Origin: JBIIUJ01 sp044340025
Lineage (GTDB): Bacteria; Pseudomonadota; Alphaproteobacteria; Caulobacterales; Aquidulcibacteraceae
Direction of reading: 5' to 3'
Length of the DNA stretch: 11,851 bases
Assembly: GCA_044340025.1 (NCBI GenBank)
Contig: JBIIUJ010000078.1
Location: 1 to 11,851, forward strand
Of this stretch, positions 1-6,630 are shown piece by piece. The notes under the pieces are model-generated. The model did no database searches, had not been told where the DNA came from, and worked only from the letters and a program-made list of their open reading frames with translations. Position 1 is the first letter of the stretch. Each line of letters starts with the position of its first letter. A program made the translations under genes and the position numbers.

Positions 1-330
1 CGCAGCCACCAGAATGCCGGTGACCAGCGTGCCCACCGCCGACCAGCGGAACCAGAACAGCGCTTCCGGCGCGATATGCTTGGACACGGCCGGCTTCAGC
101 TCGGCCGGGATCTCCGGCATCTTCCGGATCTGCACGAAGTTGAAATAGTACAGCAGCCCGATCCAAAGGATGCCGAAGAAGACATGCAGCCAGCGCAGCA
201 CGGCGAGGCCGGCCAGATGCCCGCCGATCGCGTTGTCGCCTGCGAGCGGGAAATAGGCCCCGATCAGCAGGACAGCCAGAATCGTCGAGACGATGAAGGT
301 GTTTCGGAAATTGCTGAGCAAAGCGCCCAT
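1..330 (-). CDS. PuuD-like (urate oxidase N-terminal domain) membrane protein, partial
   Basis: Open at the window edge: 110 codons from ATG (complement of 328-330), with the 3' end beyond position 1. The visible protein is strongly hydrophobic. A membrane segment lies at about residues 11-30, a second at about 44-66 carrying the signature RWLHVFFGILWIGLLYYFNF, and a third begins near residue 92 after the motif IAPEALFWFRW. This pattern matches the stand-alone alphaproteobacterial proteins of about 190-200 residues annotated 'urate hydroxylase PuuD' or urate-oxidase N-terminal domain. The family name comes from the membrane part of PuuD. For these short versions without a cytochrome c tail, I know of no proof that they act on urate. 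It lies 107 nt downstream of secF on the same strand and could be read through from that operon. A weak GGGGG stretch precedes the start. Confidence 0.72.
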   Translation of the reverse strand, partial: MGALLSNFRNTFIVSTILAVLLIGAYFPLAGDNAIGGHLAGLAVLRWLHVFFGILWIGLLYYFNFVQIRKMPEIPAELKPAVSKHIAPEALFWFRWSAVGTLVTGILVAA

Positions 331-437
331 GGCTGTCGGCCCCCGTTTGTCGATGCTGAGCGCGGTATAGAGCCTGCGGGCGCGGGCGTCATCCTGTTGT
401 GTGAGGTTCGCCGCGCGCCGCCTTGCGTCTTTTCGCT

Positions 438-1382
438 CTACGGCCGCGCAGGCTCCGCCGCCTTGGCCGCCGCCTTCTCATCCTCGCGCTTGGGCTTCCA
501 GAGCAGGATCACCGGCGCGGCGACATAGATCGAGGAATAGGTGCCGATGATGACGCCGAAGATCATCACGATGGTGAAGACCTGCATGGTCACACCGCCC
601 ACCACCGTGAGGCCGATCAGGGCGAGCAATGTGGTCAGCGCGGTGATGATGGTGCGCGACAGCGTCTCGTTGGTGGAGAGGTCGATGATGTCGCCCATCG
701 GCATCTTTTTGTATTTCCGCATGTTTTCGCGAATGCGATCGAACACGACCACCGTGTCGTTCATCGAATAGCCGATGATGGTGAGGATCGCCGCGATGGA
801 GGTGAGCGAAAACTCCAGCTGTGTGACGGCGAGAAAGCCGAGCGTGAGGATCACGTCGTGAAAGAGCGCCACGACGGAGCCGAGGCCCATCTGGAGTTCA
901 AACCGCGACCAGATATAGACCACCACCAGCACGATCGCGATGCCGAGCGCCAGCGCCCCGTTGACGCCCAGCTCTTCGGAAACCTTGGGGCCAACCACTT
1001 CGACGCGCGGGAATTCAACCCCCGGCATGATCTCGCGCAGCTCCGCCTTCACCTGGTCGACCGTGCGCGACGCATCGGCCCCTTCCGGCGGCAGGAAACG
1101 GATCATCGCCTGATTGGCCTGTTCGAAGTCCTGCACCTGCACATCCTGCAGGTTCAGCTTCTCGATGTGGGCGCGCGTTTCGGCGAGGTTGATCGGCTTG
1201 TCCCAGACCGCCTCGACCACGGTGCCGCCCTTGAAGTCGATCCCTAGGTTCAGCCCAAGCGTGAACACCGCCGCAATCGAGCCGATGCAGGCCAGCGCCG
1301 ATACGATCGCCGCGGCAGCGGAAAACCGGACAAACCCGAACTTGGTGTTCTTCGGGATGAGTTTGATGAAGGGCCACTTCAT
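438..1382 (-). CDS. secF: protein translocase subunit SecF
   Basis: SecF forms the SecDF complex of the inner membrane, which uses the proton motive force to complete export of preproteins through SecYEG. At 314 residues it has normal length. It shows TM1 (about residues 20-42), the periplasmic-domain entry motif GIDFKGG (47-53), VGPKVSEEL (130-138), and a five-helix C-terminal bundle containing the SecF signature GYSMNDTVVVFDRIREN (204-220). The start MKWPFIK is chosen over an upstream in-frame ATG at 1436 because TAGGAGG lies 7-8 nt before it. That same sequence contains the secD stop codon, so the two genes are separated by only 11 nt and are probably translationally coupled. The charged, alanine-rich tail (about 296-314) is cytoplasmic and looks unconserved. 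Confidence 0.97.
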   Translation of the reverse strand: MKWPFIKLIPKNTKFGFVRFSAAAAIVSALACIGSIAAVFTLGLNLGIDFKGGTVVEAVWDKPINLAETRAHIEKLNLQDVQVQDFEQANQAMIRFLPPEGADASRTVDQVKAELREIMPGVEFPRVEVVGPKVSEELGVNGALALGIAIVLVVVYIWSRFELQMGLGSVVALFHDVILTLGFLAVTQLEFSLTSIAAILTIIGYSMNDTVVVFDRIRENMRKYKKMPMGDIIDLSTNETLSRTIITALTTLLALIGLTVVGGVTMQVFTIVMIFGVIIGTYSSIYVAAPVILLWKPKREDEKAAAKAAEPARP

Positions 1383-1393
1383 GGGGCCGCCTC

Positions 1394-3004
1394 CTAAATC
1401 GGGAGTTCTTTGGGCTTGCGGGTCCAGTACCACCAAGCCACCAGAACCTGGGTCATGAGCACCGCGGTGAAGACCGAGGTCAACACGCCGATCGACAGCG
1501 TCCAGGCGAAGCCGCGCACCGGGCCCGCGCCGAACCAGAACAGAATGAGCGCGGTCAGCAGCGCTGTGACGTTGGCGTCCATGATCGTCACGATCGCGCG
1601 GTTGAAGCCGGCGTCGAGTGCGAGTGCGACGGAGCGGCCGGCCAGGCGCTCCTCGCGCATGCGCTCATAGATCAGGACGTTGGCGTCCACCGCCGCCCCG
1701 ATGGTGAGAATGAGACCCGCAATCCCCGGCAGCGTCAGCGTGGCGCCCACAAGGCTCATGCCTGCGAAGATCAGCACAAGATTGACCGTGAGCGCGAGGA
1801 TGGCGATGCCGCCGAACACCGCGCCATAGGCGAGCATCATGAAGGCGACCACCAGCACCATGGCGATCACGCCGGCCACTGCGCCTGCGTTGATCGCATC
1901 CTGACCAAGCTCAGGCCCGACGGTGCGCTGTTCAAGAACGGTGAGCGGCGCAGGCAGCGCGCCCGCGCGCAGGAGCAACGCCAGATCGTTGGCGCTTTCG
2001 ATCGTGAAACTGCCGCTGATCTGGCCCGATCCGCCAAGGATCGCCTCGCGGATCACCGGCGCGGAGATGACCCGATCATCGAGAATGATGGCGAACCGCT
2101 GGCCGACATTGTCCTGGCTGGCGCGGCCAAAGGCGCGGCCGCCGCGATTGTCGAAGCGGAAGTTGACCACCGCCTCGCCGGTCTGGCTGTCGAAGCCGGG
2201 CTGGGCGTCCACGAGGTTCTCGCCAGAGACGATCACCCGTCGCCGCACCACGACCGCAGGCTCGGAGGGCTCCTCGCTCGCCAGCAGCACCGATCCGGGC
2301 GGCACCCGGCCGGCGGCGGCTTCCTGCGGCGTGACGCTGGGGTCCACCATCTGGAAGGTCAGCTTGGCGGTCTGGCCGATCAGGGCCTTCAGACGCTCGG
2401 GGTCGCTTTCGCCGGGCGCCTGCACCACGATCCGGTCGATGCCCTGGCGCACGATCGTGGGTTCGCGCGTGCCGGTCTCGTCGATCCGGCGGCGGATCAC
2501 CTCGATGGACTGCTGCACGGCGTTGGAGGTGAGCTGAACCTTCGCCTCCTCCACGATCGTCACCGCAATCGTATTGTCGGGGCCAACCGTCAGGGCGATG
2601 TCGCTATCGGCGACCTGGCCGAAGGCGTTGGAGACCGGCTGGCCCAGCGCCTCGATCCGGCGGCGGGCCTCGGCCACCTGGGCGGCGTCGGTGATGGTGA
2701 TGCGCGCGGCCTCACCTGCAACGCCGCGGCCCGTATAGGCGATGCGCGGCGCCTCGTTGAGGGTGCGCGCCATATCATCGGAGAGCGTTTCCAGCCGCTC
2801 GGCGAAGACCGTATCGGTCTCCACCTCAAACAGCAGATAGGAGCCACCCTGCAGATCAAGGCCCAGATTGATCGTGTTCTGGGGCAGAAAACCCGGCATC
2901 GCGGCGCGCACATTGGCCGGCAGAACGTTCGGCAGTGCGAAGAGAAAGCCGAACAGCGTCACCGCGATAACCGCGATGATGCGCCAGCGCGCGACGTGCA
3001 GCAT
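1394..3004 (-). CDS. secD: protein translocase subunit SecD
   Basis: SecD is the larger partner of SecF in the SecDF export motor. The protein has 536 residues. An N-terminal membrane helix (about 8-28) is followed by the D-x-G-G motif LGLDLQGGSYLLFE (47-60) at the entry to the large periplasmic P1 domain. The C-terminal membrane bundle (about 370-528) contains the conserved AGLILTIGAAVDANVLIYER segment (to residue 448) with the aspartate (D440) typical of the proton path. The start ATG is at 3004, 20 nt after the yajC stop, without a clear Shine-Dalgarno, which suggests coupling to yajC. The order yajC-secD-secF is the standard bacterial arrangement, and keeping secD and secF separate is normal in this group. 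Confidence 0.97.
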   Translation of the reverse strand: MLHVARWRIIAVIAVTLFGFLFALPNVLPANVRAAMPGFLPQNTINLGLDLQGGSYLLFEVETDTVFAERLETLSDDMARTLNEAPRIAYTGRGVAGEAARITITDAAQVAEARRRIEALGQPVSNAFGQVADSDIALTVGPDNTIAVTIVEEAKVQLTSNAVQQSIEVIRRRIDETGTREPTIVRQGIDRIVVQAPGESDPERLKALIGQTAKLTFQMVDPSVTPQEAAAGRVPPGSVLLASEEPSEPAVVVRRRVIVSGENLVDAQPGFDSQTGEAVVNFRFDNRGGRAFGRASQDNVGQRFAIILDDRVISAPVIREAILGGSGQISGSFTIESANDLALLLRAGALPAPLTVLEQRTVGPELGQDAINAGAVAGVIAMVLVVAFMMLAYGAVFGGIAILALTVNLVLIFAGMSLVGATLTLPGIAGLILTIGAAVDANVLIYERMREERLAGRSVALALDAGFNRAIVTIMDANVTALLTALILFWFGAGPVRGFAWTLSIGVLTSVFTAVLMTQVLVAWWYWTRKPKELPI

Positions 3005-3024
3005 GGATCAGTACCGGCCGGCGC

Positions 3025-3372
3025 TTAGGCTTTGGCGTCGTTGGCGGGCGCTGGTTCGCCCTTGCCGCGCACCTCGGATATCGTGGCGCGCACCGCGCGC
3101 ACCTGCGTGCCGGGGGCAAGCTCGATCGTCACTTCGTCGTCCGCCACCTTGGTGATCTTGCCGATCAGGCCGCCGGAGGTGACCACAGTGTCGCCGCGGC
3201 GCAGCGCGCCAATCATGTCGCGGTGCTGCTTCAGCCGTTTCTGCTGCGGACGGATGAGCAGGAAGTAGAAGATCACCAGGATCGCGATCAGCGGCAGAAG
3301 CTGAATGAAGATCGCTTCAGGGCCGGGCGCGGCGGCGCCGGCCGCTTGGGCGTAGGCGGGGGTGACGAACAT
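3025..3372 (-). CDS. yajC: preprotein translocase subunit YajC
   Basis: YajC is a small inner-membrane protein associated with SecDF and the SecYEG holotranslocon. The 115-residue product has a short Ala-rich N-terminus (MFVTPAYAQAAG), one membrane helix (about 22-40), the family motif FYFLLIRPQQKR (35-46), and a cytoplasmic SH3-like domain with RRGDTVVTSGGLIGKI (58-73). I chose ATG 3372 rather than the in-frame ATG at 3441. It has GGAG at a suitable distance, it gives the usual family length, and the extension would be Arg-rich and would begin inside the predicted promoter. It is the first gene of the yajC-secD-secF operon and is divergent from the methyltransferase gene. Confidence 0.95.
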   Translation of the reverse strand: MFVTPAYAQAAGAAAPGPEAIFIQLLPLIAILVIFYFLLIRPQQKRLKQHRDMIGALRRGDTVVTSGGLIGKITKVADDEVTIELAPGTQVRAVRATISEVRGKGEPAPANDAKA

Positions 3373-3440
3373 GAAGGCTCCGAACTGCCAGAAATCAGAC
3401 GCGCGCCGGAGGCGGGATCGCCCGGCGCGCATACGTTCCA

Positions 3441-3468
3441 ACTATATCGGGGGGCGCGCCCATTGCAA
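3441..3468 (-). promoter_or_regulatory. candidate sigma-70 promoter of yajC-secD-secF
   Basis: On the minus strand, TTGCAA (3463-3468) and TATAGT (3441-3446, five of six matches to TATAAT) are separated by 16 nt. Transcription would begin near 3434, giving a leader of about 60 nt before the chosen yajC start. The spacer includes the perfect palindrome GGGCGCGCCC (3452-3461). This is a match by eye only. Confidence 0.5.
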
Positions 3469-3531
3469 TCAAGGCCGCGTGATGGCCTTCAGCAGCCCAG
3501 TGCGGCCCAAAGGCCACAGGTGGGGGCCGCC

Positions 3532-4275
3532 GTGAGCGCAGATGACCTGACGCAGGACGCTTTTCTCGCCGGCCGGCTCATTCTGGATCAACCGCGCCAT
3601 GGCTATCGCGCGGGGATGGACGCCGTGCTTTTGGGGGCTGCAGCGGCGGGCTGCGCGCCGGGCGCGGCGGTGGAGGCCGGCTGCGGGCCAGGCGTCGCAC
3701 TCTTCAGTCTGGCGGTGCAGGCACAGAACGCTGCCGTCTGCGGCCTCGAGCTGGACCCAGCCGCCGCAGCACTCGCCCGCGCCAACGTGGCCCGCAACGG
3801 GCTGGAGGCACGCGTGCGGATCGAGGAGGGCGACCTTCTGGCCCCGCCCGCCGCTCTGCTTGGGGGGTTCGATCTGGTCTTCTCCAATCCGCCCTTCTTC
3901 GACGACGACAGCGCCATCCGCCCGCCCGCGCCGCAGCGGCGTGCGGCCTATGTGATCGGGGCGCCGCTGCGGGACTGGATCCGGGCGATGGGCAAGCTCG
4001 CTGCGCCCAAGGGGCGGCTATTGCTGATCCACCGCGCCGATCGGCTGGGCGATATTCTGGCCGCGCTGGCGGGCCTGGCAGGCGACATTGGGGTCTATCC
4101 GGTCCGCCCCCGCGCAAACGAGCCCGCCAAGCGGGTGATCGTGGCCGCACGGAAAGGCTCGCGAGCGCCGATCCGGCTGCTCAAGGGCCTCGACGTCCAC
4201 CCAGACGGGCCAGCCCCACGCTTTACGGATGCCTATGAGGCGATCGCGGCGGGGGAGGCAGACATCGCCCTTTAG
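3532..4275 (+). CDS. TrmN6-type tRNA(adenine-N6)-methyltransferase (COG4123)
   Basis: A 247-residue class I SAM-dependent methyltransferase. The N-terminal segment DAFLAGRLILDQPRHGYRAG, followed by MDAVLL (9-34), is typical of the COG4123 family, whose E. coli member modifies A37 of tRNA1(Val). SAM-binding motif I is VEAGCGPG (47-54), the acidic residue after strand 2 is in LELD (72-75), and the catalytic N6-adenine motif is NPPF (119-122). The start is taken as GTG 3532, with AGGTGGGGG five nt upstream. The reading frame stays open far upstream, but that extension is antisense to yajC and has no family resemblance. The gene diverges from yajC and converges on the RidA gene with a 30-nt gap. 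The tRNA target in this organism cannot be read from the sequence. Confidence 0.88.
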   Translation: MSADDLTQDAFLAGRLILDQPRHGYRAGMDAVLLGAAAAGCAPGAAVEAGCGPGVALFSLAVQAQNAAVCGLELDPAAAALARANVARNGLEARVRIEEGDLLAPPAALLGGFDLVFSNPPFFDDDSAIRPPAPQRRAAYVIGAPLRDWIRAMGKLAAPKGRLLLIHRADRLGDILAALAGLAGDIGVYPVRPRANEPAKRVIVAARKGSRAPIRLLKGLDVHPDGPAPRFTDAYEAIAAGEADIAL

Positions 4276-4305
4276 GCGCGGGTGGCTGCGATAGCGCCGC
4301 CGCCC

Positions 4306-4719
4306 CTATCGCTCCGGCCTTGCGGCGAGCACCTCGATCTCGATCAGCGCGCCGGGCGCCACCATGCCCGAGACCACGGTGGATCGCGTGGGCAGGGGAT
4401 CGGGCATCCGGGCGCGGTAGGCCGCGTTGAACGCCGGAAAGTCCGCCGCATCGGTGATCCAAACCGTCGCCTTCACGACATCCTTGAGGCCAAGGCCCTG
4501 GGCGGCGAGCAGGCGCTCGATCCGATCGAGGATCAGATTGGTCTGGGCGGTCATGTCGCCGCTGACCGTGCGGTCGGGCCCGAAGGCGAGCTGGCCCGAG
4601 ACGAACACAAAGCCATGCGCCTCGCGCGTGTCGGAATAAGGCAGGCGCGGCATCTGGGCGGCGGCGGGCGCAGCCATCAGCGCGGCGGCGAGGGCGGGAA
4701 AGAGCAGGCGGGCGAGCAT
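4306..4719 (-). CDS. exported RidA (YjgF/UK114) family protein
   Basis: The RidA family includes enamine/imine deaminases that remove reactive 2-aminoacrylate, plus many paralogues of unknown substrate. This 137-residue protein carries an N-terminal signal peptide (hydrophobic about 4-17, AAPAAA cleavage context ending at residue 21), so the mature protein of about 116 residues is predicted to be periplasmic, unlike cytosolic RidA. Family features are FVFVSGQLAF (37-46), IERLLAAQGLGLKDVVKATVW (67-87), and the C-terminal TRSTV and IEIEVLA segments. Arg112 lies where the catalytic arginine of RidA (Arg105 in E. coli) is expected, and Glu127 or Glu129 falls in the conserved IEIE segment. AAGGAG stands about 7 nt before the start. 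It is divergent from the DUF815 ATPase gene. A deaminase role is possible but unproven. Confidence 0.88.
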   Translation of the reverse strand: MLARLLFPALAAALMAAPAAAQMPRLPYSDTREAHGFVFVSGQLAFGPDRTVSGDMTAQTNLILDRIERLLAAQGLGLKDVVKATVWITDAADFPAFNAAYRARMPDPLPTRSTVVSGMVAPGALIEIEVLAARPER

Positions 4720-4755
4720 GAGGGTCTCCTTGGCGCAGGAGAGCCTAGCCTGCCC

Positions 4756-4784
4756 GGCGCGGCGCTGAAGCGATCAGCCGCGCC
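4756..4784. repeat. imperfect inverted repeat between ridA-like and DUF815 genes
   Basis: The left arm GGCGCGGCGCTGA (4756-4768) pairs with the right arm TCAGCCGCGCC (4774-4784) around AGCGA. This gives an 11-bp stem with a 2-nt bulge. It lies centrally in the 103-nt divergent intergenic region, so it could be an operator for one or both genes or a leader hairpin. GC-rich DNA makes chance repeats common. Confidence 0.4.
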
Positions 4785-4822
4785 AATTGCCAAACCGGGC
4801 GGCCTCGGCCTAACGCGCAGGC

Positions 4823-5674
4823 ATGACAGCGCCAGACGAGACCAGCCTTGCCCGAATCGCAGCCGCTCTGGAGCGGCTGAGCCCGCCCGCGCCGCAGGCC
4901 GCAGACCTCTCAGGCGCCGACGTGTTCCAGTGGCGAGCAAGCGACGACGCGCTTACGCCCGTCGCTGCACCGCGTCGGCTGCCGCTCGACCTGCTTTTGG
5001 GTGTCGATCAGGCCAAGGCTGCGCTTCTGGCCAACACGCAGCGATTCGCCGCCGGGCTGCCGGCCAATCATGCGCTGCTTTGGGGCGCACGCGGGGCCGG
5101 CAAGAGCGCGCTGGTGAAGGCGGTTCATGGCGCGGTCGCGGCCGCGCACCCGGCGCTGAAGCTGATCGAGGTGGCGCGCGCCGAGGCAGGGGCCGCCGCC
5201 CGGCTCGCCCGCCGGCTGATCGGGGCGGAGGCGCGCGCCATCCTGTTCATCGACGATCTGTCGTTTGATGCGGGCGACGACGCCTACAAAGCGCTGAAGA
5301 CCATGCTGGATGGCGGGGTGGGCGGCGAGTTCGACCATGTGCTGGTCTATGTCACGTCCAATCGCCGCCACCTGATCCAACGCGGGCCAGGGGACGCAGC
5401 GCGCGATTTTCGGCCAGAGGAGACAGCCGAAGAACAGCTCTCCCTCTCGGACCGGTTCGGCCTCTGGCTTGGCTTCCACCCGATGGATCAGGAAACGTAT
5501 CTGGCGATCGTGCGGACCTATTGCGGCCGCTTCGGCCTTGCAGCCGAGGATGCAGGGCTGGAGCGCGCGGCCTTGCAGTGGGCCGCGTTGCGCGGCGCTC
5601 GCTCGGGGCGGACCGCGTGGCAGTTCGTTTGCGACCGGGCAGGCGCGATGGGGAAAAGCCTGACCGCCCCCTAG
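4823..5674 (+). CDS. DUF815 family AAA+ ATP-binding protein (COG2607)
   Basis: A 283-residue P-loop ATPase of the DUF815 family, which is widespread in proteobacteria and has no established cellular role. Visible elements are LLGVDQAKAALLANTQRFAAG (58-78) before the nucleotide site, Walker A GARGAGKS (88-95), Walker B ILFIDDLSF (140-148), a sensor-1-like TSNRRHL (178-184), the family segment EEQLSLSDRFGLWLGF (203-218), and an Arg-rich C-terminal segment GARSGRTAWQFV (258-269) likely to hold sensor 2. It is related to DnaC/IstB-like loaders in overall architecture, but calling it a loader would be a guess. The ATG at 4823 has only a weak ribosome-binding site. Its stop codon shares the CTAG palindrome with the stop of the convergent response-regulator gene. 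Confidence 0.9.
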   Translation: MTAPDETSLARIAAALERLSPPAPQAADLSGADVFQWRASDDALTPVAAPRRLPLDLLLGVDQAKAALLANTQRFAAGLPANHALLWGARGAGKSALVKAVHGAVAAAHPALKLIEVARAEAGAAARLARRLIGAEARAILFIDDLSFDAGDDAYKALKTMLDGGVGGEFDHVLVYVTSNRRHLIQRGPGDAARDFRPEETAEEQLSLSDRFGLWLGFHPMDQETYLAIVRTYCGRFGLAAEDAGLERAALQWAALRGARSGRTAWQFVCDRAGAMGKSLTAP

Positions 5675-6546
5675 GCTGATCGCTTCAGCTTGCGCGAGAC
5701 CATCACATCGAGGTGCGAGACCACTGCCTGCCGCTCGGGGGCCGAACCAGCCTGGCGCGAGAGCGAGATCAGGGCGGCGAGATGCGCCTCGATCACGCGC
5801 GGATCGGCGTAGCGGGTCGCCAAGGTCGCCTCCAGATACCGCGCAAGCGACCCCGCAGCGTCTGCCAGTTCCCTTAGCGCTGCATCTTCGGCTCGCGCAT
5901 GGGCGTCGCGCGCGCCGGCCAGCACCATGCGCAGGATCTGGCGATCCCCCGGCATTGCGCGAGCGAGGCTCACACGCAGACCTGTGGCGAGCGCGGCCAC
6001 CTGGTCAGCCGCCCAGACCTGCGCTTCTTCGCCTTCTCGCAACGCGCTCGCATCGTCGTCGGTGATGCGCCGGCGCAGTCCTGGCACGCCCGAACGCAGC
6101 TGCTGTCTGCGGCAGGGACCGGCGTCGTGAGCGCTTTCGACAAAACGGCGCGGTTCCGAGAGCGCCCGCTGCACATGGCGGGCGAGCGAACGGGTGCTGA
6201 CCGGCTTGATCAAAAAACTGTTCACGCCGGCGTCGCGCGCCTGGGCGACCTGCTGGCGCTGATTACTGGCCGTCAGCAGGATGATCGGAACCGCCTTGTC
6301 GGGCGACCACCCTGAGCGGCGAACTGTGCGGGCAAACTCCAGCCCGCTTGTGGGCGTCAAATGCCAGTCACAGATAATCAGGTCAGGCTCGATCGGGCCG
6401 AGCAACCGAAGCGCCTCGGCCGCATCAGCGCACAGCGTTATTCCACGGGCGCCCAAGGAGCGCAGCATTGTGGCCACCATCCGCCGCATATGCGGATGGT
6501 GGTCAATCACCATGATCCACGCAGTTTCGAGCTTCTTGGCGGACAT
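5671..6546 (-). CDS. response regulator: receiver domain plus uncharacterised helical C-terminal domain
   Basis: A 291-residue protein. Residues about 9-130 form a CheY-like receiver: phospho-acceptor Asp60 in IICDW, Thr92 in LLTAS, Phe111 and Lys114 in FLIKP. The acidic pocket reads VIDHHP (13-18), so the usual Asp-Asp pair is Asp-His. A linker with SEPRRFVES and a degenerate GPCRR motif is typical of an alphaproteobacterial receiver group whose linker usually reads PRxFV...GPDRR. The rest (about 165-291) is Ala- and Arg-rich, predicted helical, with no DNA-binding, GGDEF, EAL, HD-GYP or histidine-kinase motif. It lies 84 nt downstream of glmU on the same strand. No partner kinase is in the window. 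The start ATG lacks a strong ribosome-binding site, and Met12 is too far into the fold to be an alternative. Confidence 0.88.
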   Translation of the reverse strand: MSAKKLETAWIMVIDHHPHMRRMVATMLRSLGARGITLCADAAEALRLLGPIEPDLIICDWHLTPTSGLEFARTVRRSGWSPDKAVPIILLTASNQRQQVAQARDAGVNSFLIKPVSTRSLARHVQRALSEPRRFVESAHDAGPCRRQQLRSGVPGLRRRITDDDASALREGEEAQVWAADQVAALATGLRVSLARAMPGDRQILRMVLAGARDAHARAEDAALRELADAAGSLARYLEATLATRYADPRVIEAHLAALISLSRQAGSAPERQAVVSHLDVMVSRKLKRSA

Positions 6547-6571
6547 CGACCCAACTCAGGATCCCTTGTCT

Positions 6572-6596
6572 ACCAGAAACACCTTTAAAAACTGGT
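6572..6596. repeat. AT-rich interrupted inverted repeat upstream of the response regulator
   Basis: ACCAG (6572-6576) and CTGGT (6592-6596) flank a 15-nt AT-rich core within the 84-nt gap between glmU and the response regulator. It lies 26 nt before the regulator start, where a promoter or operator would sit. I could not assign convincing -35/-10 boxes. Confidence 0.25.
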
Positions 6597-6630
6597 TTGA
6601 GCCCTTGCGATCGAACCCGGGCAGGCGGGA

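Noticed and set aside
423..1247. Long plus-strand open frame opposite secF
   Set aside because: It is antisense to an unmistakable secF, is rich in His, Asp and Arg as expected from the complement of hydrophobic codons, and has no family resemblance.
3373..3441. Longer YajC with a 23-residue N-terminal extension
   Set aside because: The added Arg-rich residues are atypical of the family, would begin inside the likely promoter, and the inner ATG has a ribosome-binding site.
3223..3531. Upstream extension of the methyltransferase frame
   Set aside because: The extension is antisense to yajC and its promoter, and family members begin close to the DAFLAGRLILDQ segment.
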